DNA of 64,000 nucleotides, from contig CBDDAA010000004.1 in assembly GCA_965224675.1 (NCBI GenBank), positions 2,108,001 to 2,172,000 on the forward strand, in the 5' to 3' direction. Within the stretch, counting starts at the first letter, position 1; the number at the start of each line of letters is the position of its first letter. This DNA is from UBA7957 sp965224675 (GTDB lineage Bacteria > Pseudomonadota > Gammaproteobacteria > Granulosicoccales > Granulosicoccaceae). The position numbers and the translations under genes are program-made. A model generated the notes under the pieces. The model was not told where the DNA came from and searched no databases. It saw nothing but the letters and a program-made list of their open reading frames with translations. Positions 52,481 to 60,219 of this stretch are shown piece after piece.

Positions 52481-54469
52481 TTAAAGCTTGGTAAGGAGCA
52501 ACTCCACATCTTGAATCCTCACATGATCCTGACTGACCGCATTATCTAACCAACGAAGGGTCGATTTGATATTTTTTTTGAAATTTTCACGTTTCATTCG
52601 TGAATCACATGATTGAAATCGTGAACGAATATGGGCAATAATATTGTGCAAATCAACAAAACTAATGGCACTTAATCGTGATAGAGGCCCAGCAAATAGT
52701 ACTTCATTACGCAAGCTGGCTATATGAGGTATTAATGCCCGGGTCTTCTCAATCAGCAGTTGTATTTCAAGATCACTATCCTCTGATATTTGAAGTAATC
52801 GAATAAGTCGTTGAGTGGCATGGGATGCACTTTTCAATTCTGTTGCGTGTTCGCTGACAGCAAATCCGGAGCACGGCCATTGCTCAAGTATATTTTCCGC
52901 TACCGCTTTTGAACCTGTCACGGAGTTTAGTTTTTGTGCAAAGCTAATGTGAGATTCAAGCGCAAGCCAATCGGTCTCCATGCCTCTGAATAACTTCCCA
53001 AATGTTAGCTTGTATTCGTTATTGTCGATAAATAATTGGCGTAAACGAAGTATCTTTAGTAATCGTTTGAGGCAGACCTGCTCCTCGTTCCGGTAGTTTG
53101 TAGTATGTGAATGAAATAACTGAGACAATTGTTTTCGAGCGCGAAAATACATGGGCTGGATAACACATGTATTTTGTTCAGCATATTCTTCAAGTTTCTC
53201 GCATAAATCTTGAATTTCTTCAAGTGATGGGATGGACTTAAGATTCAAAACGTTTTCAAGTGACTCAAGCTCAGAACATATTAATCGATACTGAAATTTG
53301 GCTCTTTGCAATGTGGGGATTGTATTTTCGTATGCATGATCCAGATGATAAAATTCCGGACTATTATCAGGGGCTGATTCGATTAACGATACGCAATTCG
53401 CAAGTTTAGTAAAAAACCTGATTGATTCATTACATAGATCACTCCACATCTGTATTAGTGAGGATGCCCGTACAGCTTCAATTTCATTAATCCAGTGTTC
53501 AATTTTTTGTGGCAAACCCAAGACGTGACTTAAACTAAGATTAGACACACCGATAGATGAAAGGGCGAGAACTTTCTCCTTTAAATTGTAAGATATTGCT
53601 TCATCTCCTTGTGTCAGTGAAAAGAGCTTTTCCTCTCTTTCTTGCAGAAATTTCAGAAATATTTTTATATCGATGATACTGTTATTTTTAATTAGTGAGT
53701 AAATTAAAGATCGGTCTATGTCGCGCTCTGCACGACTATGGTAAGGCTGAGCGAGCAGTGGATTTTTACTGTCAGTGTCTGTAGAGAGAACATTAATGGC
53801 TAGTTTTTTACGTAATGAGAATTCCGGCCGTTTCTCTAAAATACGGGTAACAGATAATAGGTATGCCTGCTGCTCGTTAGCGTTGAATGCATCCAGTGGC
53901 GATTTTGTCAATGCATTGATTTCCTCAACCAGCGGCTTATTCTCTAGCGCTTGGGAAATATCTGCATACAACGTTAAACTTTCGCTTACGCCTGGTTTTG
54001 CATTATTGTAAAATAGCTGAACGGGGTAGAGGATGAGTGGCGCCTGATTTTCTTTGCCTGTGCATGGATCAACCCAATGCACAAAATCAGTCGCTAAATA
54101 GAGTTGTCTTTCACCCCGACTCTTTACCAATGCTGTGGACATGACAATTTTATCACAGTGACGTTTTAACAAGATGGAGCTGCAACTACTTCTTAATACA
54201 TATTCCTTTATTAACTCAGGCTTTTCTTTGTCTGCTGTGTTAATGAGTGTCTGATTTTTTTCTTCTACAACATCATTACCCAATAGTGAAATCATTAATT
54301 GTTGTGAGTTTTTTAAATCATGAGACAATACATCCAGGTCTTCACAAAAAAATTCTAAAGCATAATTTGTCCTTGACCAATTCAGGTAAGCTAAAAGCAC
54401 CTTTGAATTATTCTGCCCTACTTGATTAAGTGTACTCGCCTTAATTTTTTCAGAATTTATTAATGACAC
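52481..54469 (-). CDS. Large protein related to the non-catalytic part of DUF4011-type helicases
   Basis: 662 aa, no signal or membrane segment. Residues 121-152 (RQLYLATDFVHWVDP, then APLILYPVQLFY) resemble the start of the DUF4011 region of large superfamily 1 helicases (L-Y-L-A-x-G-F-L-x-W ... APLLLIPV). Residues 487-515 (TFGKLFRGMETDWLALESHI, then SFAQKL) resemble the G-T-D-W-x-x-L helical motif found further along in the same helicases. No Walker A/B or helicase motif is present. Residues 303-335 and 487-514 also resemble the neighbouring 350-aa protein. The family match is from memory of motifs. Function unknown. Confidence 0.55.
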   Translation of the reverse strand: MSLINSEKIKASTLNQVGQNNSKVLLAYLNWSRTNYALEFFCEDLDVLSHDLKNSQQLMISLLGNDVVEEKNQTLINTADKEKPELIKEYVLRSSCSSILLKRHCDKIVMSTALVKSRGERQLYLATDFVHWVDPCTGKENQAPLILYPVQLFYNNAKPGVSESLTLYADISQALENKPLVEEINALTKSPLDAFNANEQQAYLLSVTRILEKRPEFSLRKKLAINVLSTDTDSKNPLLAQPYHSRAERDIDRSLIYSLIKNNSIIDIKIFLKFLQEREEKLFSLTQGDEAISYNLKEKVLALSSIGVSNLSLSHVLGLPQKIEHWINEIEAVRASSLIQMWSDLCNESIRFFTKLANCVSLIESAPDNSPEFYHLDHAYENTIPTLQRAKFQYRLICSELESLENVLNLKSIPSLEEIQDLCEKLEEYAEQNTCVIQPMYFRARKQLSQLFHSHTTNYRNEEQVCLKRLLKILRLRQLFIDNNEYKLTFGKLFRGMETDWLALESHISFAQKLNSVTGSKAVAENILEQWPCSGFAVSEHATELKSASHATQRLIRLLQISEDSDLEIQLLIEKTRALIPHIASLRNEVLFAGPLSRLSAISFVDLHNIIAHIRSRFQSCDSRMKRENFKKNIKSTLRWLDNAVSQDHVRIQDVELLLTKL

Positions 54470-54648
54470 GTTCTCAGCCCTGTACGGTGCGTCTATTGAT
54501 GCTTCTGGTTATTCATGAATCAGACCATTAAGGCGAGAAATGGATGCTTTGATCTATTTAAATAAGCGAATAAGAATGCGAAAAACAAAAGGAGAGGTGT
54601 TTATTGTGAATAATTTTCTATTGAGTGCGGGTTAAAAAGTCTCTACTG

Positions 54649-54855
54649 TAGTGTTTCATACAAAGTACTCGGTTCGCCCTGCGGGAAGCCATTAAAAACG
54701 CGATTGCGGTGTGACCTACATGGCGTAGGTCAGGGGCGTGAGCAGGAGCGGTAAGCTTTGCAGTCCTGAAAAAAGGGCCAACCATTCCCTGCGCACGGCG
54801 CCTTGCACTCGCGTTTTTACTGGCTTTCTAACTGTGTACTTTGTATGAAACACTA
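54649..54855. repeat. Nested palindromic repeat, copy C (between the two helicase-like genes)
   Basis: Outer arms 54649-54668 and 54836-54855 are a perfect 20-bp inverted repeat (TAGTGTTTCATACAAAGTAC). Inner arms (54686-54707 with 54803-54828) pair imperfectly around AAAAACGCGA. The core has AACCATTCCCTGCGCAC and CGCCTTGCACTCGCG, as in copies A and B, and an additional small hairpin GACCTACATGGCGTAGGTC. The GGTTCGCCCT flank matches copy A inversely. It splits the 430-bp gap between the two genes. Confidence 0.8.
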
Positions 54856-54898
54856 CCCTAGGGGCAGGGGACGAGGGTGATTGTTCCCTGGCTGGCTA

Positions 54899-55951
54899 TC
54901 AAGTTGTTGTCATTTTTACTATATTTTTAGGTGTCAAGGTGTTGTCATCGACGTTTGATGAGAGAAAGGAGAGGTGTTGCCGAATTGCTGATTCCGCGAG
55001 TGCAGCATTAGTAGATAGTTTGCTTATGGAAGGGGGCTCGTCGGCATTAGCCGATAAAAAGGTGGGCAGACGTGATAGCTTGCTAAGTTCCTTGTGAACA
55101 GATGATGCTTTTTTACTTGCGGATAAAAAATCTTCGCGTTTTTGCTCCCAATTTCTTATTAATATCCGGCTTAGTTGATTGCTTTCACAGGCATATCGAA
55201 TTGCCTGGCTAAATCTGATATAGGCTTTTAGTTCATCCCATTGGGTCAAAATGCCGTTAAACCCGGTTCCCAGTAATTTTTGATAAATTGATACTGAACG
55301 GAAATTTTCTATTTCTTCTGAGAGTAAATAAAGCTCAGTTAAGTTTTGGCGTGTTCTTGCATTGTGGATTGAAATACCATCCCGTAGTGCATCTTTTATC
55401 GCAATGCGGGCACGACGGTTTTGCTTCGAATGCGTAACTTTACCTTTTTGCCTGTTAAGAATAAGTAAGTGTTTAAGAATGGGTTGGGTTTGCATAAAAT
55501 AATCGATATCAATATAATGTGTATGAACTGCGAGTTTTGTCTTTAGTTTTTTTGCGTGTGTTTTTGCAGCGCGATAGACACTATTAACTTCTTTGGAGGC
55601 ATGGGGTTCATAAGCGAACAGGCAGTAGCCAGAAGGTTCTTTGAGCGGACGTTCATAAAAACTTGCCAGCCACTGAACACTTTTCAAACTCTGGTTTCGT
55701 TGGCCAAAAATTCTGCGATAAGCCGGGTATTGTTCTAATGATTGAATTCTTCGAGACCAATTTTGAATTTTAGCGGGCATCTGCTCAAGTTCAAATAACG
55801 AACGCTCTGACAGTCCGAAGCGGCACAAAGATTGGGCATGATCAACAACGGATAGGTTTATATCCATAAATTTATTATTGGAATCATTTTTTCGTAGGAA
55901 ATTTGAAGGCTGCTGTCTGTATTTTTCAGTAGTACTTGATTCTTTTTTCAT
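54899..55951 (-). CDS. Protein of unknown function related to its downstream neighbour
   Basis: 350 aa, soluble, rich in Arg, Lys and Ser. Residues 40-72 (QSLCRFGLSERSLFELEQMP, then AKIQNWSRRIQSL) and 221-250 (YQKLLGTGFNGILTQWDELK, then AYIRFSQA) align by eye with residues 303-335 and 487-514 of the 662-aa protein encoded next on the same strand, including the W-x-x-L motif. There is no ATPase motif and no DUF4011 start. The pair looks like a two-gene unit derived from, or working with, a DUF4011-type helicase. Confidence 0.5.
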   Translation of the reverse strand: MKKESSTTEKYRQQPSNFLRKNDSNNKFMDINLSVVDHAQSLCRFGLSERSLFELEQMPAKIQNWSRRIQSLEQYPAYRRIFGQRNQSLKSVQWLASFYERPLKEPSGYCLFAYEPHASKEVNSVYRAAKTHAKKLKTKLAVHTHYIDIDYFMQTQPILKHLLILNRQKGKVTHSKQNRRARIAIKDALRDGISIHNARTRQNLTELYLLSEEIENFRSVSIYQKLLGTGFNGILTQWDELKAYIRFSQAIRYACESNQLSRILIRNWEQKREDFLSASKKASSVHKELSKLSRLPTFLSANADEPPSISKLSTNAALAESAIRQHLSFLSSNVDDNTLTPKNIVKMTTT

Positions 55952-56273
55952 TGAACTTAAATTGCCTCAAATAGTCCGAATCCATTCGGGTTTACGTTGT
56001 AAGCCGGGCTGTACAGGTATCAAGTTCTTGATTCGGGTTGACTCTACAATAATTTATATATTACAAAATTCTGCATGGGAGATGCGATTAATATTCCAGT
56101 CAATGGATCATTAATTGATGAAGAGTTCTCTTGTCAGGACGGTTACATCATCAACCTGACATATATAATATTGTGAATCCACTACTCACTGCAAGCATTA
56201 AAAACATGGCGGCAAACAATACATATGACAAATAATTGGCGCATGTGTTGGCATCAATATTTGTCGGCTTGTA
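55952..56273. other. Intergenic region upstream of the helicase-like gene pair
   Basis: About 320 bp of A+T-rich DNA that should contain the promoter of the 350-aa gene. No RNA gene or repeat is seen. Confidence 0.45.
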
Positions 56274-57098
56274 TTATTTCTGATTGGGCTTACCACCACT
56301 AAAGTCATTTGATTGGGCAATATGCAAATCTGCAGGTGTGCCGATATCGAGTATAAATCCATCTTCAAATACCACTGTGTCTACCAACATGCCATTGGCG
56401 ATTGCGGCATTTATGACTGTTCCTACATAGGGTTCACTACGATGATTATCGAACTCGAAAAATGGTCGTTCTTTTTGTAAATAATTATGCATATAGCGGG
56501 TGAATGATGGACGCCAGACGGCAATCACCCAGGTGTAAGTCAAATTTGAGTCAGCGGGTTTGATGTCCAGTTTAATTACTCGCCCACTCTCATCTATTTT
56601 AACCATATCGGCTTTAGTTGGATTATTGGTTTTGAATAATCCTAAAACAACATCACACTGCGTGGTGGTGAGTTTTCTCTTAAGATCAATAAAGGCCGTT
56701 TGTGGTTGTAGGATAATATCTGGGAATCCGAGTGCTATATTTTTGTCTTTGACAAAGGGCCATGCCTGGTCCAGCGTATAAGGTGTGCCCCAGGGACATT
56801 CCAGCATAAGATAGGCAATACTCAGTCCACGAGAACTGCCACCAGAAAAACACTGGGGTATATCCCATTTTCCATCACGAATTATTATATATACAGAGTT
56901 AATACCAGCCGTTCTGTAGGCTGACAATAAAAAATCGCTAACTACCTTTTTTGAGCCGTTACCATTGGATACAGGCAATACCTCTTTACTGCAATCTTTA
57001 AGCTGCAGCCGTTTAGCCAGACCGGCTGCAGGAATAAGAGCTATAAATTCATCGCTGTTGTGTTTATCCAATAAATTCTCTTCTACATGACCACTCAT
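56274..57098 (-). CDS. Sugar nucleotidyltransferase family protein
   Basis: 274 aa, the nucleotide-diphospho-sugar transferase fold. It has the N-terminal IALIPAAGLAKRLQ (G-x-x-x-R motif), CSKEVLPVSNGNGSK in place of the usual K-P-x-L-P segment, and an NIALGFPDIILQPQTAF stretch where the metal-binding Asp sits. The C-terminal VFEDGFILDIGTPADLHIAQ is typical of glucose-1-phosphate thymidylyltransferase relatives. The sugar is unknown. Its 5' end overlaps the 2H phosphoesterase gene by 35 nt. Confidence 0.8.
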   Translation of the reverse strand: MSGHVEENLLDKHNSDEFIALIPAAGLAKRLQLKDCSKEVLPVSNGNGSKKVVSDFLLSAYRTAGINSVYIIIRDGKWDIPQCFSGGSSRGLSIAYLMLECPWGTPYTLDQAWPFVKDKNIALGFPDIILQPQTAFIDLKRKLTTTQCDVVLGLFKTNNPTKADMVKIDESGRVIKLDIKPADSNLTYTWVIAVWRPSFTRYMHNYLQKERPFFEFDNHRSEPYVGTVINAAIANGMLVDTVVFEDGFILDIGTPADLHIAQSNDFSGGKPNQK

Positions 57099-57582
57099 CT
57101 ATTGATCCCGATGTTTCCATAAGACAGATTCGATTAAAAGTCAGCATGCCCATCAACTTTGATTGCAATCGTATGCACAACAATTGCGAATTAAATGCTT
57201 TCGGATCGAAATATAGCAAACTTATATGGGGAAAGTAGGAGGTGTAATCTTCGACATCTGCACACTTTTTTGTTGCTTGATTTAAGCGGATTAAATCATC
57301 GGAAATATTCAACTCAATAAAAAAACTTTGATAAAAGCTATCATGATAATGAAGCCTGTGAGGTTTTACAGTCAGCGGTAAGAACTGCCGCACTATTTGT
57401 TGAAGTTTTGGATATACCCTGTCGTTTAGATTGTAAAATGACGGACATGTCGTGATATGCGGGGAGAAAGGTACGGAGCCAAATTCCATCGCCAAGGTGT
57501 TTATAACGGACTGTAACTTGCTCTTGCTGGATTTATCCGGGCACAGCCACAGGGTATATTTTTCTACACTTGAATCATGCAT
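57064..57582 (-). CDS. 2H phosphoesterase family protein (cyclic phosphodiesterase-like)
   Basis: 172 aa from the ATG at 57582, where homology should begin (KYTLWLCPD); an in-frame ATG at 57618 gives 12 more residues. The two H-x-[TS] motifs are SPHITTCPSF near residue 44 and FPHISLLYF near residue 130, with a strand-rich region between. Such enzymes open 2',3'-cyclic phosphates or ADP-ribose cyclic phosphates. It overlaps the nucleotidyltransferase downstream, implying coupled expression. Confidence 0.75.
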   Translation of the reverse strand: MHDSSVEKYTLWLCPDKSSKSKLQSVINTLAMEFGSVPFSPHITTCPSFYNLNDRVYPKLQQIVRQFLPLTVKPHRLHYHDSFYQSFFIELNISDDLIRLNQATKKCADVEDYTSYFPHISLLYFDPKAFNSQLLCIRLQSKLMGMLTFNRICLMETSGSIDEWSCRREFIG

Positions 57583-57623
57583 GGCTAAAATTATAGGGTG
57601 GCCTAAATTGAGGAACAATTTAC

Positions 57624-57666
57624 TTATTCTACTTAACCTCCCGTTGCAGGAGGTTAAGTAGAATAA
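57624..57666. repeat. Long perfect hairpin between mdh and the 2H phosphoesterase gene
   Basis: TTATTCTACTTAACCTCC and its complement form an 18-bp perfect stem with a 7-nt loop. It lies downstream of mdh on the - strand, but no clean T tract follows on either strand, so it may be a terminator or an RNA-stability element. Confidence 0.6.
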
Positions 57667-57767
57667 AATTTCTGGGCTGGGGCATGCAGTAATCCTTGTC
57701 TGCGGAATTCGTTATGCCTAGATCTTAAAATAAACCCCTTTCTGTTATTTTAAAATGGATAGCTGGA

Positions 57768-58745
57768 TCAAGTTAAATCGGCAACTGTATCACGTTCTTC
57801 GATAAGCTCTTTGACGGAAGCATCTATCTTGTCTTGAATATATTCAGAAATATCTAAACCTTGAACGATTTCGTAACCGCCGTTTCTGCAAATAACCGGA
57901 AAGGAGAAAACCAAACCTTCTTTTACACCGTAACTGCCGTCGCTGATAACGGACATACTTACCCAATCATCATCTGCAGATCCTTGTATCCAATCGTGCA
58001 TATGCTGTATTACAGCGTTTGCCGCGGAAGCGGCGCTTGATGACCCTCGTGCTTTTATAACCGCACCACCTCTTTGTGCGACTGTCGGCATGAAATCCTC
58101 TTTTAACCAGATTTCATCTACCAGGTCAGAAGCATCATTGTTGGCTACTGTGGCATGCGCGCAGTCGGGTACCTGAGTGGTCGAGTGATTGCCCCAGATG
58201 ATCATTTTTTTTATATCAGCAACAGCACTACCTGTTTTTTCTGCTAATTGGCTGATTGCCCGGTTATGATCAAGACGGGTGAGTGCCGTGATATTTCGAG
58301 GATTAATTTTAGGTGCGTTTGCGGCGAGTATGTAAGCATTGGTATTGGCTGGGTTACCCACCACACAAATCTTACAATTCTCGTTCGCCATGTCGCTTAA
58401 TGTACCACCCAGCGCTTTGAATATTTTACCATTATCAGCCAGCAGGTCACTGCGCTCCATGCCTGGGCCTCTTGGTTTTGCACCTACAAACAGTGCTGAA
58501 TCTACATCTTTAAATGCGGTCGCCGGATCATCGGTACATATGACATCGGTGAGTAGAGGGAAAGCACAATCGTCCAGCTCCATCTTTACGGCTTCCAGTA
58601 CACCCAGTGCGGGAGTTATCTCTAGCAGTTGTAAAATTATGGGCTGATCTTTTCCGTATATTTGCCCTGAAGCAATGCGGAAAAGCATTGCGTAACAAAT
58701 TTGGCCCGCCGCACCGGTAATGGCTATGCGCATGGGTTGTTTCAT
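57768..58745 (-). CDS. mdh: Malate dehydrogenase
   Basis: 325 aa, cytosolic-type NAD-dependent malate dehydrogenase: N-terminal RIAITGAAGQICYAMLFRIA for NAD binding, the substrate Arg region GAKPRGPGMERSDLL, VVGNPANTNAYI, TRLDHNRAISQLA and the catalytic His in MIIWGNHSTTQVPD. TCA-cycle enzyme interconverting malate and oxaloacetate. It stands alone on the - strand. Confidence 0.95.
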   Translation of the reverse strand: MKQPMRIAITGAAGQICYAMLFRIASGQIYGKDQPIILQLLEITPALGVLEAVKMELDDCAFPLLTDVICTDDPATAFKDVDSALFVGAKPRGPGMERSDLLADNGKIFKALGGTLSDMANENCKICVVGNPANTNAYILAANAPKINPRNITALTRLDHNRAISQLAEKTGSAVADIKKMIIWGNHSTTQVPDCAHATVANNDASDLVDEIWLKEDFMPTVAQRGGAVIKARGSSSAASAANAVIQHMHDWIQGSADDDWVSMSVISDGSYGVKEGLVFSFPVICRNGGYEIVQGLDISEYIQDKIDASVKELIEERDTVADLT

Positions 58746-58892
58746 AAATTAATCCTCAAATTTATTATGGTTTTTTGGGTTCAGACAGAATAATTCTGTT
58801 TGAAGGGTTCGATGGTTTGAATATCAAACCCGACTGATACAGATTCGTTAATCATTTAGGCTGACTAGCTGGCCTACACTATAGAAATAACC

Positions 58893-59145
58893 AGGGGGCG
58901 TTCTCAATTAACTTGATCATCTTGTTGCCCCTGAAAAAACGCCAGGCAAGGTAAGAGGAGTAATGTTTGGTCCCTCCAAATGAACGACGAATAACGCCGT
59001 ATGGTGCTTTTTCAGGGACAACCCGAAGGGCCAGTGCTCTCAGCGTTGTCGCTCGCTTATGTGAACCAGCCACACAGCTCGCTGCGTCTTGCTGGATGAA
59101 AAATGAGCGCCGGCAGGACGGTCAAGTTATTTGAGAACGCCCCCT
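58893..59145. mobile_element. MITE-like element with 24-bp terminal inverted repeats
   Basis: Ends 58893-58916 (AGGGGGCGTTCTCAA, then TTAACTTGA) and 59122-59145 are complementary at 23 of 24 positions. An internal inverted repeat (CCCTGAAAAA near 58933 with CTTTTTCAGGGA near 59010) gives a second hairpin. At 253 bp there is no room for a transposase; a 64-codon frame on the - strand is a product of the palindromes. It lies 150 bp upstream of mdh. Flanking CCAG and CTAG may be a diverged target duplication. Confidence 0.75.
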
Positions 59146-59724
59146 AGGAAATCGAATCGGATTAGCTTGGTGTTTAGAGATTCAGGCTATAAGTGGATGA
59201 CCTCCTTGAAATGCGATATTTTCTCAATTTGTTCAGTGAACAAAATTAATATGACAGTTTAACACAAGCAGTATTGAGGTTATAGAGGACTCCAATAATT
59301 GACTAGCGTGACTTTGAATGAGGCAATGAGTCTAAGTCGTTTGATCTATTAGTGAGTCAATGCGCCCGTATTTGCAGATTGAACAATGTTGTTGTCATAA
59401 AAGACAAATTTGTCTCTTGCAGTGGATTGATGATGTATTTGATAATGCATGTCCCATTGATTCTTGTAACATTGTTAAATCTTACATCGAAGAATTAAAC
59501 GGGAATTTCACTTGTTAATAAACAAAAACTTTGTTTATTCAAAGACATAATGCTTTCTCAAGAAGTATCTGATTTATCGATTTTTATTATTTATTGCTGT
59601 GCGGTAATGGCAAAGGAAGCAGAATTCAAAATAATGTGATCTCTCAAGCCTGTGCGAATGTTATCTGTTCTTCGAACAAATTATCTGCAGGCAAGATTCT
59701 TAACAATAGGATGGTTATTTAGAA
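59146..59724. other. Intergenic region upstream of the repeat lipoprotein gene
   Basis: About 580 bp with no gene found. It should contain the lipoprotein promoter. It is A+T-rich and shows no RNA gene or terminator that I can support. Confidence 0.45.
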
Positions 59725-60111
59725 ATGAAAAAATTAATGTTAGTCACTGTTATTCTGGTTTTCGGGCTACTTCTCAGCGCTTGTGATAAGGCTGCCGATA
59801 CCGCAAAAGATGCTGCCGCTGACGCGGTTGATGCTGCTAAAGAAGCGGCGTCAGATGCAATGGATGCTACTAAGGAAGCCGCCTCCAATGCTGTAGAAGG
59901 CGCAAAAAATACTGCATCTGAAGCTATGGATGGTGCCAAGGACAAAGCTTCTGAAGCTATGGATGGTGCCAAGGACAAAGCTTCTGAAGCTATGGATGGT
60001 GCCAAAGACAAAGCTTCTGAAGCTATGGATGGTGCCAAGGACAAAGCTTCTGATGCAATGGATGATGCCAAGGATAAAGCTTCTGATGCAGCAAAGAAGG
60101 CTACCGAATAG
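59725..60111 (+). CDS. Ala-rich lipoprotein with LEA-like 11-residue repeats
   Basis: 128 aa. Lipoprotein signal with lipobox LLSAC near residue 20, then an amphipathic helix of degenerate 11-residue units (A-x-E-A-M-D-G-A-K-D-K) to the end. Four nearly identical 33-bp units (about 59921-60050) encode the central copies, so the repeat number probably varies. The 11-mer pattern of Ala, Lys, Asp and Glu recalls LEA group 3 and stress-associated proteins. A location in the outer membrane or periplasm and a stress role are likely. A terminator follows. Confidence 0.8.
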   Translation: MKKLMLVTVILVFGLLLSACDKAADTAKDAAADAVDAAKEAASDAMDATKEAASNAVEGAKNTASEAMDGAKDKASEAMDGAKDKASEAMDGAKDKASEAMDGAKDKASDAMDDAKDKASDAAKKATE

Positions 60112-60155
60112 TCAGAGCTATTAGCTGATGGGATTTGGTCAGTTTTTGTGACATT

Positions 60156-60184
60156 AAAACCGGGTGCTAATGACCCGGTTTTTT
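60156..60184 (+). terminator. Rho-independent terminator after the repeat lipoprotein gene
   Basis: AAAACCGGGT-GCTAATG-ACCCGGTTTT followed by T-rich sequence; 45 nt after the stop. Being nearly symmetrical it may also serve ileS, which ends at 60220 on the other strand. Confidence 0.9.
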
Positions 60185-60219
60185 ATTTATCTCAATCGGT
60201 TGGCAGATAATAAACAGGT

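Noticed and set aside
58879..59073. 64-codon frame that might be read as a protein gene
   Set aside because: It lies inside the MITE-like element and is generated by its inverted repeats; no ribosome site.
59715..60071. 118-codon Ala/Ser repeat frame on the - strand
   Set aside because: It is the reverse of the tandem 33-bp repeats of the lipoprotein gene and has no signal peptide or start site.
59921..60085. Possible CRISPR array from regularly spaced repeats
   Set aside because: The repeats are contiguous without spacers and encode an 11-residue protein repeat; no cas genes are present.
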